DNA of 64,000 bases from Yersinia frederiksenii ATCC 33641 (GCF_000754805.1 NZ_KN150731.1:752098-816097); one strand, 5' to 3'; counted from the stretch's first letter, positions 46,501-55,387 are shown. Notes: a model not told the origin generated them from the sequence alone. Program-made: numbers and translations.

Positions 46501-48119
46501 CAGGTCAGGGGAGTCTATTTCATTTCACCCTAACGCTGTCGCTGCCTTCTTATACCAATCTGGTTATTAATAATGAAACACCAGACACGTTGGTAAGCAG
46601 AGCACAGGCATTAAATAATTTACGGGTCTTGGTTGTTGATGATAATCCGACGGCCTGTGACCTAATTCAACGGATGGGGGAATCGCTAAAATGGGTCGTT
46701 GATGTCGCAACCAGTGGTAATGATGCATTACAACTGATGAGACAGCAGCATGAGAGTGGTATTACCTATGGGGCGCTCTTTATTGACTGGCAAATGCCGG
46801 GCTTAGATGGCTGGCAGACCAGCAAATGTGTGCGTGAACTGATGCCCGTAGATAACGGCCCTATGATTGTCATGATAACTGCCCATGATCGCGAAATGTT
46901 ATTACAGCGTAGTGAAGAAGATCAGGCATTGCTGGATGGTTATTTGGTTAAGCCGATCACGGCCTCTATGTTGTTGGATTCAGTGATCGATGCATTAAGT
47001 GAACGCAAACAACCTGATGTCGCGAAACCGGTAATAGCCGAATCTTTACACCGACTGTCTGGTATAAGACTGTTAATTGTTGAAGATAACTTGAATAACC
47101 AGCAAATAGCCCGCGAGTTACTTGAGGATGAGGGGGCAGAGGTCAGTATTGCCAATCATGGCAAAGAGGCGATTGAGATATTAGAACATCATCCGTCTTC
47201 ATTTGATCTGGTTTTGATGGATTTACAAATGCCGATCATGGATGGCTACAATGCGACGAAATATATTCGAAAAAGTCTTGGATTAAAAAACTTACCGATT
47301 ATAGCCATGACAGCCAATGCGATGAGCTCTGATCGTGATGCCTGTCTTGCAGCTGGAATGAATGACCATATTGGTAAACCCTTTGACTTGAATAATCTAA
47401 TACACATCATACGAAAATACAGTGGGCAAACTGATGTTGCCGATACGGTTAGCTCTATAACCCCTGTCTTGTTATCTGCTGAATTGAAAAATGTTGCGAC
47501 AACAGCGGGAATTGACGTTGATGCTGCTGTTAATAGATTAGGGGGCGACCTTACGCTGTATCAAAAAATGTTATCGCTGCTCAATGAGGATTTAACTAAT
47601 TTCCCTACCCAGTTGGAGACATTGCTGGCTGAAGGCGACAATCTGTCGGCATCTCGCCTGCTACACACCATTAAAGGACTAGCCGCACAACTAGGGGCGA
47701 CTGAACTCTCTTTGAGTGCGGGGCAGGGAGAGAAGTTATTTAGCCAGGGTATCACTCCTACGCCAGACACGATAAATCAATTACTGAGCGAGATGCGAAA
47801 TAAAGTATCCGTTATACAAGCTGGGATAATGACATTAATCCAAATGCTATCGCAGGGTCACGAAAATAAGGTCGAGGTAGACGCAGTTGATATACAACCA
47901 ATTGAGTTGGAACTGGATCGTTTGATGTTGTTATTAAAAAATTCTGATATGGCTGCGTTAGAGGTGATGAATAAATTAATAATGACTTCTTCCGAGCAAC
48001 TTAATGAACAATTATCTACCCTTAATGATGCAATAAATCAATTAGACTTTACCAAAGCTATCCAGCTATGCCAAACCCTAATAGCGAATCTCCCTACTCG
48101 GCGAAATGAGAATATATGA
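43551..48119 (+). CDS. Hybrid histidine kinase: CHASE, three PAS, HisKA, HATPase, two receivers, Hpt
   Basis: A 1522-residue membrane sensor. Membrane segments at about 25-48 and 333-356 enclose a periplasmic CHASE domain (about 75-300, VEFPGVRGFGFIQRV). Three PAS domains follow (about 380-500, 513-625, 635-750). The kinase has His780 in NMSHELRTPMNA and an ATPase region with GNALKFTE and RRFGGTGLGL. Receivers carry Asp1079 (LFIDWQMPG) and Asp1224 (LMDLQMPIMDG), and the Hpt domain has His1372 (LHTIKGLAAQLG). It can run a full internal phosphorelay. Likely targets are the GGDEF response regulator it overlaps by 4 bp and the PP2C response regulator upstream. Confidence 0.9.
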   Translation: MTPSPFNAQKQQSSSSWLSFKLQQNILLPLVIFIIGLVISGIGAGWLYNEIETDAKTDFQRNVDRVSGEVALRFSQPIYGLNGLRGAYATNSHLNREQFNAYVASRNLPVEFPGVRGFGFIQRVQRSQLNEFIADTRADGAPTFALHQLQDKQHNDLYIIKYVAPAEKNQGVEGLDIGSESVRREAALLAINSGKPTLSGTIHLVQSNVKTPGALLFVPVYKSGSNPTTIAERQASLLGLLYSPIVIADLLRDIPEFMNGRVDVELFDSLNDLSNKTMVFDADGSKYDNLIPDEELHDEAIAARIFHNTSVLPLPGREMTLRVSSTPVFEALTERYVPWLVFAFGLLLSSALALLIRQQVSGRNRAEMLARNMTADLERLALVAKNTSNAVVITDVKRNIVWVNDGFERITGYSQDEVIGKSPGKLLQCSNTDQSVATEMKTALDAGESFKGEIVNRTKSGQEYWIELEIQPRYNDKNELIGFMAIESDISERKATYQRLEAALRENNALLSTLNLHGIISTADRDGIITDVNDAFCTISGYSREELIGQTYRLVDSHTHSTDFWQSMWNNIANGISWRGEICNKAKDGSLYWVDTTIAPFNNSDGQIERYISIQVDITANKNQQANLIIARNQLVRAADVAELGIWTWNITENTFSFDDRMNDIYGVPEELHNAPIPLSYWYSCLHPEDIPDVKSAIKTALENESVYRQIFRIVVRDQIHFIQSTGTVERDESGKAMLMMGINRDITQQREAEDILKTAREAAEEANKAKSAFLANMSHELRTPMNAILGMLTLLRRTGLDRKQADYAVKSEAATRTLLRLLNDILDFSKIESGKMELECIPFDIHVMLRDLAVILSSNLKVKKVEVLFDIDPSLPQFVEGDSMRLQQILTNLGGNALKFTELGEVVLFIKVITQDSHHVTLHFGVRDTGIGIAPENQESIFSGFTQAEASTTRRFGGTGLGLVISQRFVALMGGTLTLESQPGQGSLFHFTLTLSLPSYTNLVINNETPDTLVSRAQALNNLRVLVVDDNPTACDLIQRMGESLKWVVDVATSGNDALQLMRQQHESGITYGALFIDWQMPGLDGWQTSKCVRELMPVDNGPMIVMITAHDREMLLQRSEEDQALLDGYLVKPITASMLLDSVIDALSERKQPDVAKPVIAESLHRLSGIRLLIVEDNLNNQQIARELLEDEGAEVSIANHGKEAIEILEHHPSSFDLVLMDLQMPIMDGYNATKYIRKSLGLKNLPIIAMTANAMSSDRDACLAAGMNDHIGKPFDLNNLIHIIRKYSGQTDVADTVSSITPVLLSAELKNVATTAGIDVDAAVNRLGGDLTLYQKMLSLLNEDLTNFPTQLETLLAEGDNLSASRLLHTIKGLAAQLGATELSLSAGQGEKLFSQGITPTPDTINQLLSEMRNKVSVIQAGIMTLIQMLSQGHENKVEVDAVDIQPIELELDRLMLLLKNSDMAALEVMNKLIMTSSEQLNEQLSTLNDAINQLDFTKAIQLCQTLIANLPTRRNENI

Positions 48120-49084
48120 CTAAAATCCATTCTTTTTCTCAAGATTTGGCCTTGAAATTACCCAGTATGGGGAACTCCAAGATCCTTATTGTTGATGATC
48201 ATCCGATAAACATTCAGATGCTCTATCAAGTATTTTCTTCTGATTATCATGTGTGCATGGCAACCAGTGGTAAACAGGCACTCGACGTTTGTGTCAGCCA
48301 ACATCCAGACTTGATTCTGCTGGATATTGAAATGCCTGAAATGAATGGTTTTGAGGTTTGTACCAGACTCAAGGCATTACCAGAAACTCAGGATATTCCG
48401 GTTATCTTTGTCACTGCGCATATTGATGAAGAGACCGAAACCCGCTGCTTTAGCGAAGGGGCGGTAGATTTTATTAGTAAACCGATTAACAGGAATACTG
48501 TTCGGGCCCGAGTGAAAACACACTTATTGCTTAAAGCTCAATCCGACTTATTGCGCCAATTAGTTTATTTAGATGGCTTAACCGAAGTACATAACCGACG
48601 CTATTTTGATAAACAGTTAGAACGGGAGTGGAAACTCTCAAATCGCAACCAGACGCCACTTAGCATGATTATGATTGATGTTGATTTTTTCAAAAAATAT
48701 AATGACTTATATGGACATCAGAAAGGGGATGATTGTTTACGGAATATTGCAAAAGTTATCCGAGATACACTCAAACGTCCTGCGGATTTGGTTGCGCGCT
48801 ATGGCGGCGAAGAATTTGTCTGTTTGCTCCCCGACACCGGGCTTGCCGGAGCAATGGATATTGCAGAAACTATCAGGCTGCAAATTCTTGAACAAAAAAT
48901 TCCACATTCAGGTTCCTTGGTTTACCCCTTTGTCAGCATTAGCCTTGGGGTTTGCTGCAAAGAAAATCAAAGCGACGACATGCCAACAACACTTCTGCGT
49001 CAAGCTGACCTACAATTGTATCAGGCAAAAGAATATGGTCGGAATCAAACCATTGGTGTGCCCTATCAACTGAGTGACGCTTAA
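48116..49084 (+). CDS. Response regulator with GGDEF (diguanylate cyclase) output
   Basis: A 322-residue protein similar in layout to PleD/WspR. The receiver has ILIVDDHPINIQM, phospho-Asp 70 (LLDIEMPEMNG) and SKPIN. The cyclase domain has an active GGEEF at residues 230-234 and an inhibitory RxxD site (RPAD) five residues before it, so product feedback is expected. It makes c-di-GMP when phosphorylated. It overlaps the hybrid kinase by 4 bp, the strongest cue for partnership. Confidence 0.92.
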   Translation: MTKIHSFSQDLALKLPSMGNSKILIVDDHPINIQMLYQVFSSDYHVCMATSGKQALDVCVSQHPDLILLDIEMPEMNGFEVCTRLKALPETQDIPVIFVTAHIDEETETRCFSEGAVDFISKPINRNTVRARVKTHLLLKAQSDLLRQLVYLDGLTEVHNRRYFDKQLEREWKLSNRNQTPLSMIMIDVDFFKKYNDLYGHQKGDDCLRNIAKVIRDTLKRPADLVARYGGEEFVCLLPDTGLAGAMDIAETIRLQILEQKIPHSGSLVYPFVSISLGVCCKENQSDDMPTTLLRQADLQLYQAKEYGRNQTIGVPYQLSDA

Positions 49085-49227
49085 AATCCAGTCATAGGCA
49101 CCGTATCATTTATGCCATTGAAGGACCTGATTGAATCCTTCAAATTTTTGTTTGTACCTCTTTGTCCCAGGTTTCTGGTGTATGGCTGTCTGCTCACACT
49201 TTCAGCTAGTAAATCCCGTCATGATTG

Positions 49228-49362
49228 TCAGTGGGATTCAGCCTGCTTTTCACGCAATAAACGCAAAGCATCTCGAAGCACTTCACTTTGAGTTCTATAA
49301 TCACCAGAACTCACCTGCGAGTCTACGAAGTCGCGAAGTCCCTCACCAATATCTACTGTCAT
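49228..49362 (-). pseudogene. ParD-type antitoxin remnant
   Basis: Minus-strand ATG at 49362 gives MTVDIGEGLRDFVDSQVSSG, then DYRTQSEVLRDALRLLREKQAESH and a stop after 44 residues. This is the ribbon-helix-helix half of ParD/CopG-type antitoxins. After the stop, the same frame goes on QS, a second stop, then RDLLAESVSRQ, matching the usual ParD C-terminal region. So two nonsense codons have truncated the gene. No parE toxin gene is seen downstream. Confidence 0.65.
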
Positions 49363-49443
49363 TGTTCTAGCCTTAGCTCTAGGTAACAAGCTCGGTAATA
49401 AGCGATGATTATTTTCACCCAGCTCAGTAGTCTAGTCACTATC

Positions 49444-49459
49444 TACCTATAAAGAGGTA
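49444..49459. promoter_or_regulatory. NarL/NarP 7-2-7 binding site
   Basis: tacctat, two bases, agaggta: both heptamers fit the TACYYMT consensus in inverted orientation with 2-bp spacing, the arrangement bound by NarP and NarL. Its centre is 100 bp upstream of the FNR-like site, further out than in the E. coli nrf promoter. It fits nitrite/nitrate control of nrfA. Confidence 0.6.
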
Positions 49460-49544
49460 TGCAATTGATTTAATGTAATATTTGATCGATGAGGTGAGAT
49501 TTTTTGAACTGCTTCATAAAAGTGAATACCCACACAAAAATTGT

Positions 49545-49558
49545 TTGATCTAAAACAA
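49545..49558 (+). promoter_or_regulatory. FNR site of the nrf promoter
   Basis: ttgatctaaaacaa matches TTGAT-N4-ATCAA at nine of ten positions. A -10 candidate (tatacc, 49583-49588) lies at the spacing expected for an activator centred at -41.5. Anaerobic activation of nrf by FNR is known in E. coli. Confidence 0.6.
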
Positions 49559-49744
49559 GCATTCTTACTACAACAAACCTTTTATACCCAATTATCCATA
49601 CTATCTGCCTAATCCCGCAGGGTGATCTCTGTTATTGGTCTCTCTTGGCTGAATGCTTTTTGTGGGATTTAAAATAAAAAAAATGGCTATCTGGTGCGGG
49701 CACTGGCTACGTCCGGTATGGAAAAACACACTGGAGTATATATT

Positions 49745-51163
49745 GTGAGCAAATTTATAAGGCGGTTGTCGGTAGGGATAGTGGCTTTTTTGGCAATAGG
49801 TGGGATATTTTCTCTGTCGGCTGCACCTACGCCGCCGATTGAAGCCCGCAATGATAAATTCGCAGAGCAGCATGCTGATCAATTCACCTCTTGGTTGAAA
49901 ACCAAAGAGAGTGGACCACGAGAAGATGCTCTGGCGGAAGATCCAAACCTAGTCATTTTGTGGGCAGGTTACCCCTTTGCGAAAGATTATAATAAACCTC
50001 GTGGACATGCTTATGCCGTAACTGACGTGCGGGAAACATTGCGTACTGGCGCACCGAAAACCGCAGAAGACGGCCCATTGCCGATGGCCTGCTGGAGCTG
50101 TAAAAGCCCGGATGTCGCCCGCATGATTAATGAACAGGGTGAAGAAGGGTACTTCAAAGGGACCTGGGCCAGGGGCGGCCCGGAAGTTGTCAACCAGCTA
50201 GGATGTGCCGATTGCCATGATACTGCCACGGCTGATTTTGCCGCTGGAAAGCCCGCACTGGTGATCTCTCGTCCTTATACTGAGCGCGCACTACAATCTA
50301 TCAATAAACCTTTCGAGCATGCCAGCCGCTTGGATCAACAATCCATGGTGTGCAGCCAATGCCATGTTGAATATCACTTTGCCGGTAAAGATAAAGCAGT
50401 GAAATTCCCATGGGATAAAGGTACCGATGTGGGGTCCATGGAGGAATATTACGATGAAATCGCTTTCTCTGATTGGGTCCATCCCCTTTCCAAAACCCCG
50501 ATGCTAAAAGCCCAACACCCAGAGTACGAAACCTGGCGGGCAGGCATTCACGGTAAAAATAATGTCAGTTGCATCGATTGCCATATGCCGAAAATCCAAA
50601 ATGCGGACGGCAAAGTGTATACCGATCACCAGATCCGCAATCCATTCGATAGCTTCGAAACTACGTGTGTTAATTGCCATACCCAAGACAAGAAAACCTT
50701 GCAAGACATTGTGGCTGAACGCAAAGCCAGTATTCAGGAACTGAAACAGAATGTTGAGAAACAACTGGTTCATGCGCATTACGAGGCGAAAGCGGCCTGG
50801 GATGCCGGCGCGACTGAGCTGGAAATGAAGCCTATTTTGCAAGATATCCGCCATGCCCAGTGGCGTTGGGATTATGCCATCGCGTCCCACGGTATTCATA
50901 TGCATGCACCTGATGTGGGTCTGAGTGTACTCGGCGGCGCGTTGAATAGAGCCGCTGATGCTCGAACCAAACTGGCGCGCTTGCTGGCCACCAAAGGGAT
51001 TAGCCACGAAATTCCACTGCCGGACATTTCAACCAAACTCAAGGCGCAACAAGCTCTGGGGATGGATATGGATAAGTTGAACAGTGAGAAGCAGGAGTTC
51101 CTGCAACAAGTGGTGCCCGCCTGGGATGAACAAGCCAGAAAAGCGGGCCGTTTGAGCCAGTAA
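49745..51163 (+). CDS. nrfA: Periplasmic pentaheme nitrite reductase NrfA
   Basis: Cytochrome c552, which reduces nitrite to ammonium with six electrons. The active-site heme motif CWSCK and four CxxCH motifs (CADCH, CSQCH, CIDCH, CVNCH) are present. Regions such as [15 protein letters not shown] and [12 protein letters not shown] match E. coli NrfA closely. The GTG at 49745 is preferred: it follows a ggag at the right distance and opens a normal signal peptide ([20 protein letters not shown]). An ATG at 49718 or GTG at 49694 are in-frame alternatives. First gene of the nrf operon; 472 residues. Confidence 0.95.
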   Translation: MSKFIRRLSVGIVAFLAIGGIFSLSAAPTPPIEARNDKFAEQHADQFTSWLKTKESGPREDALAEDPNLVILWAGYPFAKDYNKPRGHAYAVTDVRETLRTGAPKTAEDGPLPMACWSCKSPDVARMINEQGEEGYFKGTWARGGPEVVNQLGCADCHDTATADFAAGKPALVISRPYTERALQSINKPFEHASRLDQQSMVCSQCHVEYHFAGKDKAVKFPWDKGTDVGSMEEYYDEIAFSDWVHPLSKTPMLKAQHPEYETWRAGIHGKNNVSCIDCHMPKIQNADGKVYTDHQIRNPFDSFETTCVNCHTQDKKTLQDIVAERKASIQELKQNVEKQLVHAHYEAKAAWDAGATELEMKPILQDIRHAQWRWDYAIASHGIHMHAPDVGLSVLGGALNRAADARTKLARLLATKGISHEIPLPDISTKLKAQQALGMDMDKLNSEKQEFLQQVVPAWDEQARKAGRLSQ

Positions 51164-51215
51164 GAAGCGTTCCGGTGCGGAGATAAAGCCTTCCGGAGCT
51201 ATTCCAGGGATAAAC

Positions 51216-51234
51216 TGGCCCCTGATTGGGGCCA
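51216..51234 (+). other. Hairpin between nrfA and nrfB
   Basis: tggcccc and ggggcca form a perfect 7-bp stem with loop tgatt in the 90-bp gap between nrfA and nrfB. No T-run follows. It may stabilise the nrfA part of the transcript and lower downstream expression. Confidence 0.5.
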
Positions 51235-51253
51235 TAGCAAAGGTGGAATAACT

Positions 51254-51835
51254 ATGCGCGTTTTACGTTCATTCTGTCACGCGGTGTTGCTGGCAGTATT
51301 GACCCTGTGCACGCTGCCTACATTCGCCACAACACAGGCCGCTGCATCGAAAATAACGGTGCCAAAAACAGTAGATGCACGTCATGTGGTTGAACCGCAG
51401 CGTAATCCAGATGCGGCCTGTGTCCAATGTCATAAAGAGCAAAAAGATGAGTTGCACGGCAAGCATGCTGGCGCAGTAAATCCCAATACACAATTAGCGG
51501 TCACCTGCACCAATTGCCACGGTAAGGCCTCGGTATTACACCGCAATGGCGTCAAAGATGTGATGCGTTTTAATAGCGATATGTTGAATACCGATAAGGC
51601 AATGTTCAGCGTGTCCCAACAAAACAGTGTCTGCATGAGTTGCCATCAGCCAGAAAAATTACGTGAAGCATTCTGGCCACATGATGTGCATATGTTGAAA
51701 CTTTCCTGCGTCAATTGCCATCAGTTGCACCCTAAAACAGATCCGATGCACGGTCTTGATGACAAGGGGCGGGTCAAAATCTGTGTGGATTGTCATCGCC
51801 GCCAGCAGGAGCTGATACCGAAGGACGCGCCATGA
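51254..51835 (+). CDS. nrfB: Pentaheme electron-transfer cytochrome NrfB
   Basis: A 193-residue periplasmic cytochrome with a signal peptide and five CxxCH sites (CVQCH, CTNCH, CMSCH, CVNCH, CVDCH). NrfB passes electrons from the NrfCD quinol dehydrogenase to NrfA. Its stop overlaps the nrfC start (atga). Confidence 0.95.
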   Translation: MRVLRSFCHAVLLAVLTLCTLPTFATTQAAASKITVPKTVDARHVVEPQRNPDAACVQCHKEQKDELHGKHAGAVNPNTQLAVTCTNCHGKASVLHRNGVKDVMRFNSDMLNTDKAMFSVSQQNSVCMSCHQPEKLREAFWPHDVHMLKLSCVNCHQLHPKTDPMHGLDDKGRVKICVDCHRRQQELIPKDAP

Positions 51836-52503
51836 ATACCAATCGTCGTCACTTTATCGTCAGTATGGGGGCACTGATTTTCATGACCGGTTCAACCGGG
51901 CGTTCACTGGCACTTAGCGGCACTGTCGATGGCGTTCGTTACGGCATGTTGCATGATGAAACCCGCTGTATTGGGTGTACCGCCTGTATGGACGCCTGTC
52001 GAGAAGTCAATCATGTGCCCGAGGGTGTCTCGCGGTTAAATATTATCCGGAGTCAGCCAATTGGCGAGTTTCCATCGGTGAAATATCAGTTTTACCGTCA
52101 TTCTTGCCAGCACTGTGATAAGGCCCCTTGTGTGGATGTCTGCCCAACGGGTGCCTCTTATCGAGATAAAAAAACCGGGATTGTTGATGTTGATCCTGAC
52201 CTTTGTGTCGGGTGCCAATATTGCATTGCAGCTTGTCCGTATCGGGTGCGTTTTATTCATCCGGTGACGAAAACTGCCGACAAATGCGATTTTTGCCGGA
52301 AAACCAATCTCAAACAGGGGAAACAACCGGCTTGCGTGCTGTCGTGCCCAACTAAAGCGCTGACCTTTGGCAATCTGGACGATCCTGATAGTGAACTGGT
52401 GAAGCTGTTGCATCAGCGCACGGTATATCGCGCCAAGTTACATCTGGGAACACAACCAAAACTGTATCGTGTTCCTTTCCAGTATGGGGAGATAACCGGA
52501 TGA
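51832..52503 (+). CDS. nrfC: Ferredoxin-like iron-sulfur protein NrfC
   Basis: A 223-residue protein with a twin-Arg-like N-terminus (MNTNRRHFIVSMGA) and four Cys clusters for [4Fe-4S] centres: CIGCTACMDAC, CQHCDKAPCVDVCP, CVGCQYCIAACPYR and CDFC with a later CVLSCPTKA. It links the membrane subunit NrfD to NrfB. The ATG at 51832 overlaps the nrfB stop. Confidence 0.95.
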   Translation: MNTNRRHFIVSMGALIFMTGSTGRSLALSGTVDGVRYGMLHDETRCIGCTACMDACREVNHVPEGVSRLNIIRSQPIGEFPSVKYQFYRHSCQHCDKAPCVDVCPTGASYRDKKTGIVDVDPDLCVGCQYCIAACPYRVRFIHPVTKTADKCDFCRKTNLKQGKQPACVLSCPTKALTFGNLDDPDSELVKLLHQRTVYRAKLHLGTQPKLYRVPFQYGEITG

Positions 52504-53465
52504 ATCCTGAACTGAATACGCCATTTCATTTTGAATCATTAGTTTGGGACTGGCCGATTGCTATCTATCTGTTTTTGATAGGTGTTTCTGCTGGCATGGT
52601 AGTGGTTAGCCTGTTGGTCAAGCGGCGAGTGTTAGGGGACGATGCCGCGCAAAGCGGGCTACTCAAATCTACGGCGATTATCGCGCCACTGGCGGTGATC
52701 TTCGGTTTGTTTATCTTGATTCTGCACCTCACCCGGCCGTGGACCTTCTGGAAACTGATGTTTTTCTACAGTACCAGTTCAGTGATGTCACTGGGGGTCA
52801 TGCTGTTCCAAATCTATATGTTGGTGTTATTGGTATGGCTGGCAGTGATATTTCGCCACTGGCTGACCGCCTTATTGCAACCCTACCCAAAATTGACTTG
52901 GGTGAGCGTGGTGCTGAATCGGTTGGCGCCCTTTGAACGCAAACTAGAGCCACTGATGATGTTTCTGGCGGTGGCTTTAGGGGCTTATACCGGTTTTCTG
53001 TTATCGGCACTGAAGAGTTACCCTTTGCTGAATAATCCGGTATTGCCGGTATTATTCCTGTTCTCGGGGGTCTCTTCCGGTATCGCCGCAATGGTGCTGT
53101 GCTCGGTGGCATTTTTTAAAGAGCCGATTCACAGCCCGGCACTGGCTTTTGTCCATCGGTTAGAAAAACCGGTGGTCTGGCTGGAGCTGTTTTTACTGTT
53201 AGCATTCTTTACCGGACTCTGGTTTGGCGGGGGACAAAAAGAAGTGGCCGTGGGAGTTGCACTCGGCGGCGGCTTCTGGGCGCTGATGTTCTGGTTTTGG
53301 GTTATTGGCTGCGGCATGGTGCTGCCAATGGCGTTAAACCGCTATTGCAGTTATCACATTCGCCACCGGGTTTCCTACCTGCTGATGATGTCTGGCTTAA
53401 GTTTGTTTGGCGTTTTCGTATTACGCTTTTTCATCCTTTATGCCGGCCAGATGACCGTTGCTTAA
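52500..53465 (+). CDS. nrfD: Membrane quinol-oxidising subunit NrfD
   Basis: A 321-residue integral membrane protein of the NrfD/PsrC family with about eight hydrophobic segments (for example YLFLIGVSAGMVVVSLLV). It oxidises menaquinol and passes electrons to NrfC. Overlaps nrfC by 4 bp. Confidence 0.93.
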   Translation: MNPELNTPFHFESLVWDWPIAIYLFLIGVSAGMVVVSLLVKRRVLGDDAAQSGLLKSTAIIAPLAVIFGLFILILHLTRPWTFWKLMFFYSTSSVMSLGVMLFQIYMLVLLVWLAVIFRHWLTALLQPYPKLTWVSVVLNRLAPFERKLEPLMMFLAVALGAYTGFLLSALKSYPLLNNPVLPVLFLFSGVSSGIAAMVLCSVAFFKEPIHSPALAFVHRLEKPVVWLELFLLLAFFTGLWFGGGQKEVAVGVALGGGFWALMFWFWVIGCGMVLPMALNRYCSYHIRHRVSYLLMMSGLSLFGVFVLRFFILYAGQMTVA

Positions 53466-53497
53466 TGGATGAGATTTAATGAGGCAGGCAATATTGT

Positions 53498-55387
53498 ATG
53501 GTAGGTGAGTTGGGGCTGTTGTCACTGCTGACCGCGGCGTCACTGGCGCTGTTGCTCGGTTGTGTGCCTTTTATTGCTTTGCATGGGCGGCGCTTACCTT
53601 TGCTGTATTGGTTAGCGTCGCTGAGTTACGGCGCGACCTTATTTATCTTACTGGCCATAGTGTCGTTGGGCTGGAGCTTGGTGACTGATGATTTCTCTGT
53701 GTTATATGTTGCACAGCACAGTAACAGCCAACTCCCACTGTTTTATAAGATAGCGGCAATCTGGGGCGGGCATGAAGGCTCCATGCTGTTTTTGCTGTTC
53801 GCACTGAGCTTATGGAGTAGCGCACTAACCTTGTTTCGCCGCCATTTCCCATTGCGATTTTTTGCCCGCTCGCTGGGGGTGCTGGGGTGGCTGCTGGTTA
53901 TCTTGAGCCTATTTATCCTCTTTTTCTCCAATCCGTTTGAACGACTTTTTCCCATGCTTGCAGAGGGGCGTGATTTGAACCCCATGTTGCAGGATCTGGC
54001 GCTGATATTTCATCCTCCTTTGCTGTATCTGGGCTATAGCGGTTTTGCTATCAGCTTTGCTTTCGCGTGCGCAACCTTACTTGAGGGGACTCGGGGCCAG
54101 AATATGGCGCGCTATTGCCGCCCGTGGGTGCTGGGTGCCTGGAGTCTACTGACTATCGGCATTTTGTTAGGCGCCTGGTGGGCATACAGCGAATTGGGTT
54201 GGGGGGGATGGTGGTTTTGGGATCCAGTGGAAAATGCGTCATTGTTGCCTTGGCTCACTGGAACGGCCTTATTGCACGTGTTGGCTATCAGTGCGCGGCG
54301 CGACTTATATCATCAATGGGGTATTTTGCTGTCATTGGTCACCTTCCAGCTTTGTTTGTTGGGAACTTTTATCGTCCGATCTGGCGTATTGACCTCTGTT
54401 CATGCTTTTGCTGTGGATGCGGCCCGTGGCGAGGCGCTACTGGCGTTATTTGGCACCGTGACATTGGTTTCATTATCTCTGTTTGCCTTGCGGATTCAGG
54501 GGAATAATCCCTCAGCCAACTTCAAGCTTTTCTCATTAGAAACACTGCTTTTGGCTGCATTAGTGTTGTTGAGCATTGCCGCTATCACCGTGTTGATTGG
54601 CACATTGTATCCTTTGATTTTCAGTGCATTAGGGCTGGGTTCGCTGTCGGTCGGCGCACCTTATTTTAACTTAACACTGACACCTTTCGTGTTGTTGCTG
54701 TTATTGCTGATGGGATGGGCTCCCTTTGCTCACTGGCAGCAAAGCCCAACACCGCACGGTTGGCGTATTGCGGTTCCGGCATTGTTAGCCATTTGCGGCG
54801 GGTTACTCAGCTCAGGTGTGTTGGATACAGATTGGCAGTTGGAAATGGTACCGGGCGTCACATTGGCTTTATGGGCATTATTGGCTCCGATGTTTGCCCC
54901 AACAATACGTTGGCGATCATGGCTGATGCATGGTGGTGTCGCCATAAGCTTACTGGGTATGTTATTTGCTTCGTATCACTCGGTGGAGCAGGGTAGTCGC
55001 ATGTCACCTGGTCGGCAGGCCACATTAGCGGGCTATCAATTCACTTATCAGCAAACTGAGTTATTAGTTGGCCCTAACTATACTAGCGAGCGGGCACATA
55101 TCATTGTCAGCCAGAATGGACGACCGGTCGCGACACTGCTTCCTGAGCGGCGGCACTATCGAGCCCGTGAAATGCTGATGATTGAACCGGCAATCGTCAG
55201 CGGTCTGGCGGCCGATTTTTATGCCGTTTTGGGAGACAATCTGGGGGCTGGAGAGTACAGCGTGCGTCTATATCATAAGCCCATGGTGAGCTGGATTTGG
55301 GGCGGCGCTCTAATGATGGTATTGGGTGGGTTACTGGCGTTATGGCAACGGATTCGCGATGCCAATGCGTGTTCGGAGGATCAATGA
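53498..55387 (+). CDS. nrfE: Heme lyase subunit NrfE (CcmF family)
   Basis: A 629-residue polytopic membrane protein with the CcmF-family segment ELGWGGWWFWDPVENAS and many membrane helices. In E. coli NrfE, with NrfF and NrfG, attaches heme to the CWSCK motif of NrfA. It is longer than E. coli NrfE and nearer to CcmF in length. Its stop overlaps the next gene's start. Confidence 0.92.
   Translation: MVGELGLLSLLTAASLALLLGCVPFIALHGRRLPLLYWLASLSYGATLFILLAIVSLGWSLVTDDFSVLYVAQHSNSQLPLFYKIAAIWGGHEGSMLFLLFALSLWSSALTLFRRHFPLRFFARSLGVLGWLLVILSLFILFFSNPFERLFPMLAEGRDLNPMLQDLALIFHPPLLYLGYSGFAISFAFACATLLEGTRGQNMARYCRPWVLGAWSLLTIGILLGAWWAYSELGWGGWWFWDPVENASLLPWLTGTALLHVLAISARRDLYHQWGILLSLVTFQLCLLGTFIVRSGVLTSVHAFAVDAARGEALLALFGTVTLVSLSLFALRIQGNNPSANFKLFSLETLLLAALVLLSIAAITVLIGTLYPLIFSALGLGSLSVGAPYFNLTLTPFVLLLLLLMGWAPFAHWQQSPTPHGWRIAVPALLAICGGLLSSGVLDTDWQLEMVPGVTLALWALLAPMFAPTIRWRSWLMHGGVAISLLGMLFASYHSVEQGSRMSPGRQATLAGYQFTYQQTELLVGPNYTSERAHIIVSQNGRPVATLLPERRHYRAREMLMIEPAIVSGLAADFYAVLGDNLGAGEYSVRLYHKPMVSWIWGGALMMVLGGLLALWQRIRDANACSEDQ

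Larger units (their letters stand above)
49085..49744. other. Intergenic region with parD remnant and nrf promoter elements
   Basis: This 660-bp region holds a decayed ParD antitoxin on the minus strand (49228-49362), a NarL/NarP-like 7-2-7 site (49444-49459), an FNR-like site (49545-49558) and a -10 candidate (49583-49588). A plus-strand frame at 49131-49370 lies mostly opposite the parD remnant and is not believed to be a gene. Confidence 0.6.

Noticed and set aside
49131-49370. 79-codon plus-strand frame before nrfA
   Set aside because: Mostly antisense to the ParD remnant, whose protein similarity is clear.
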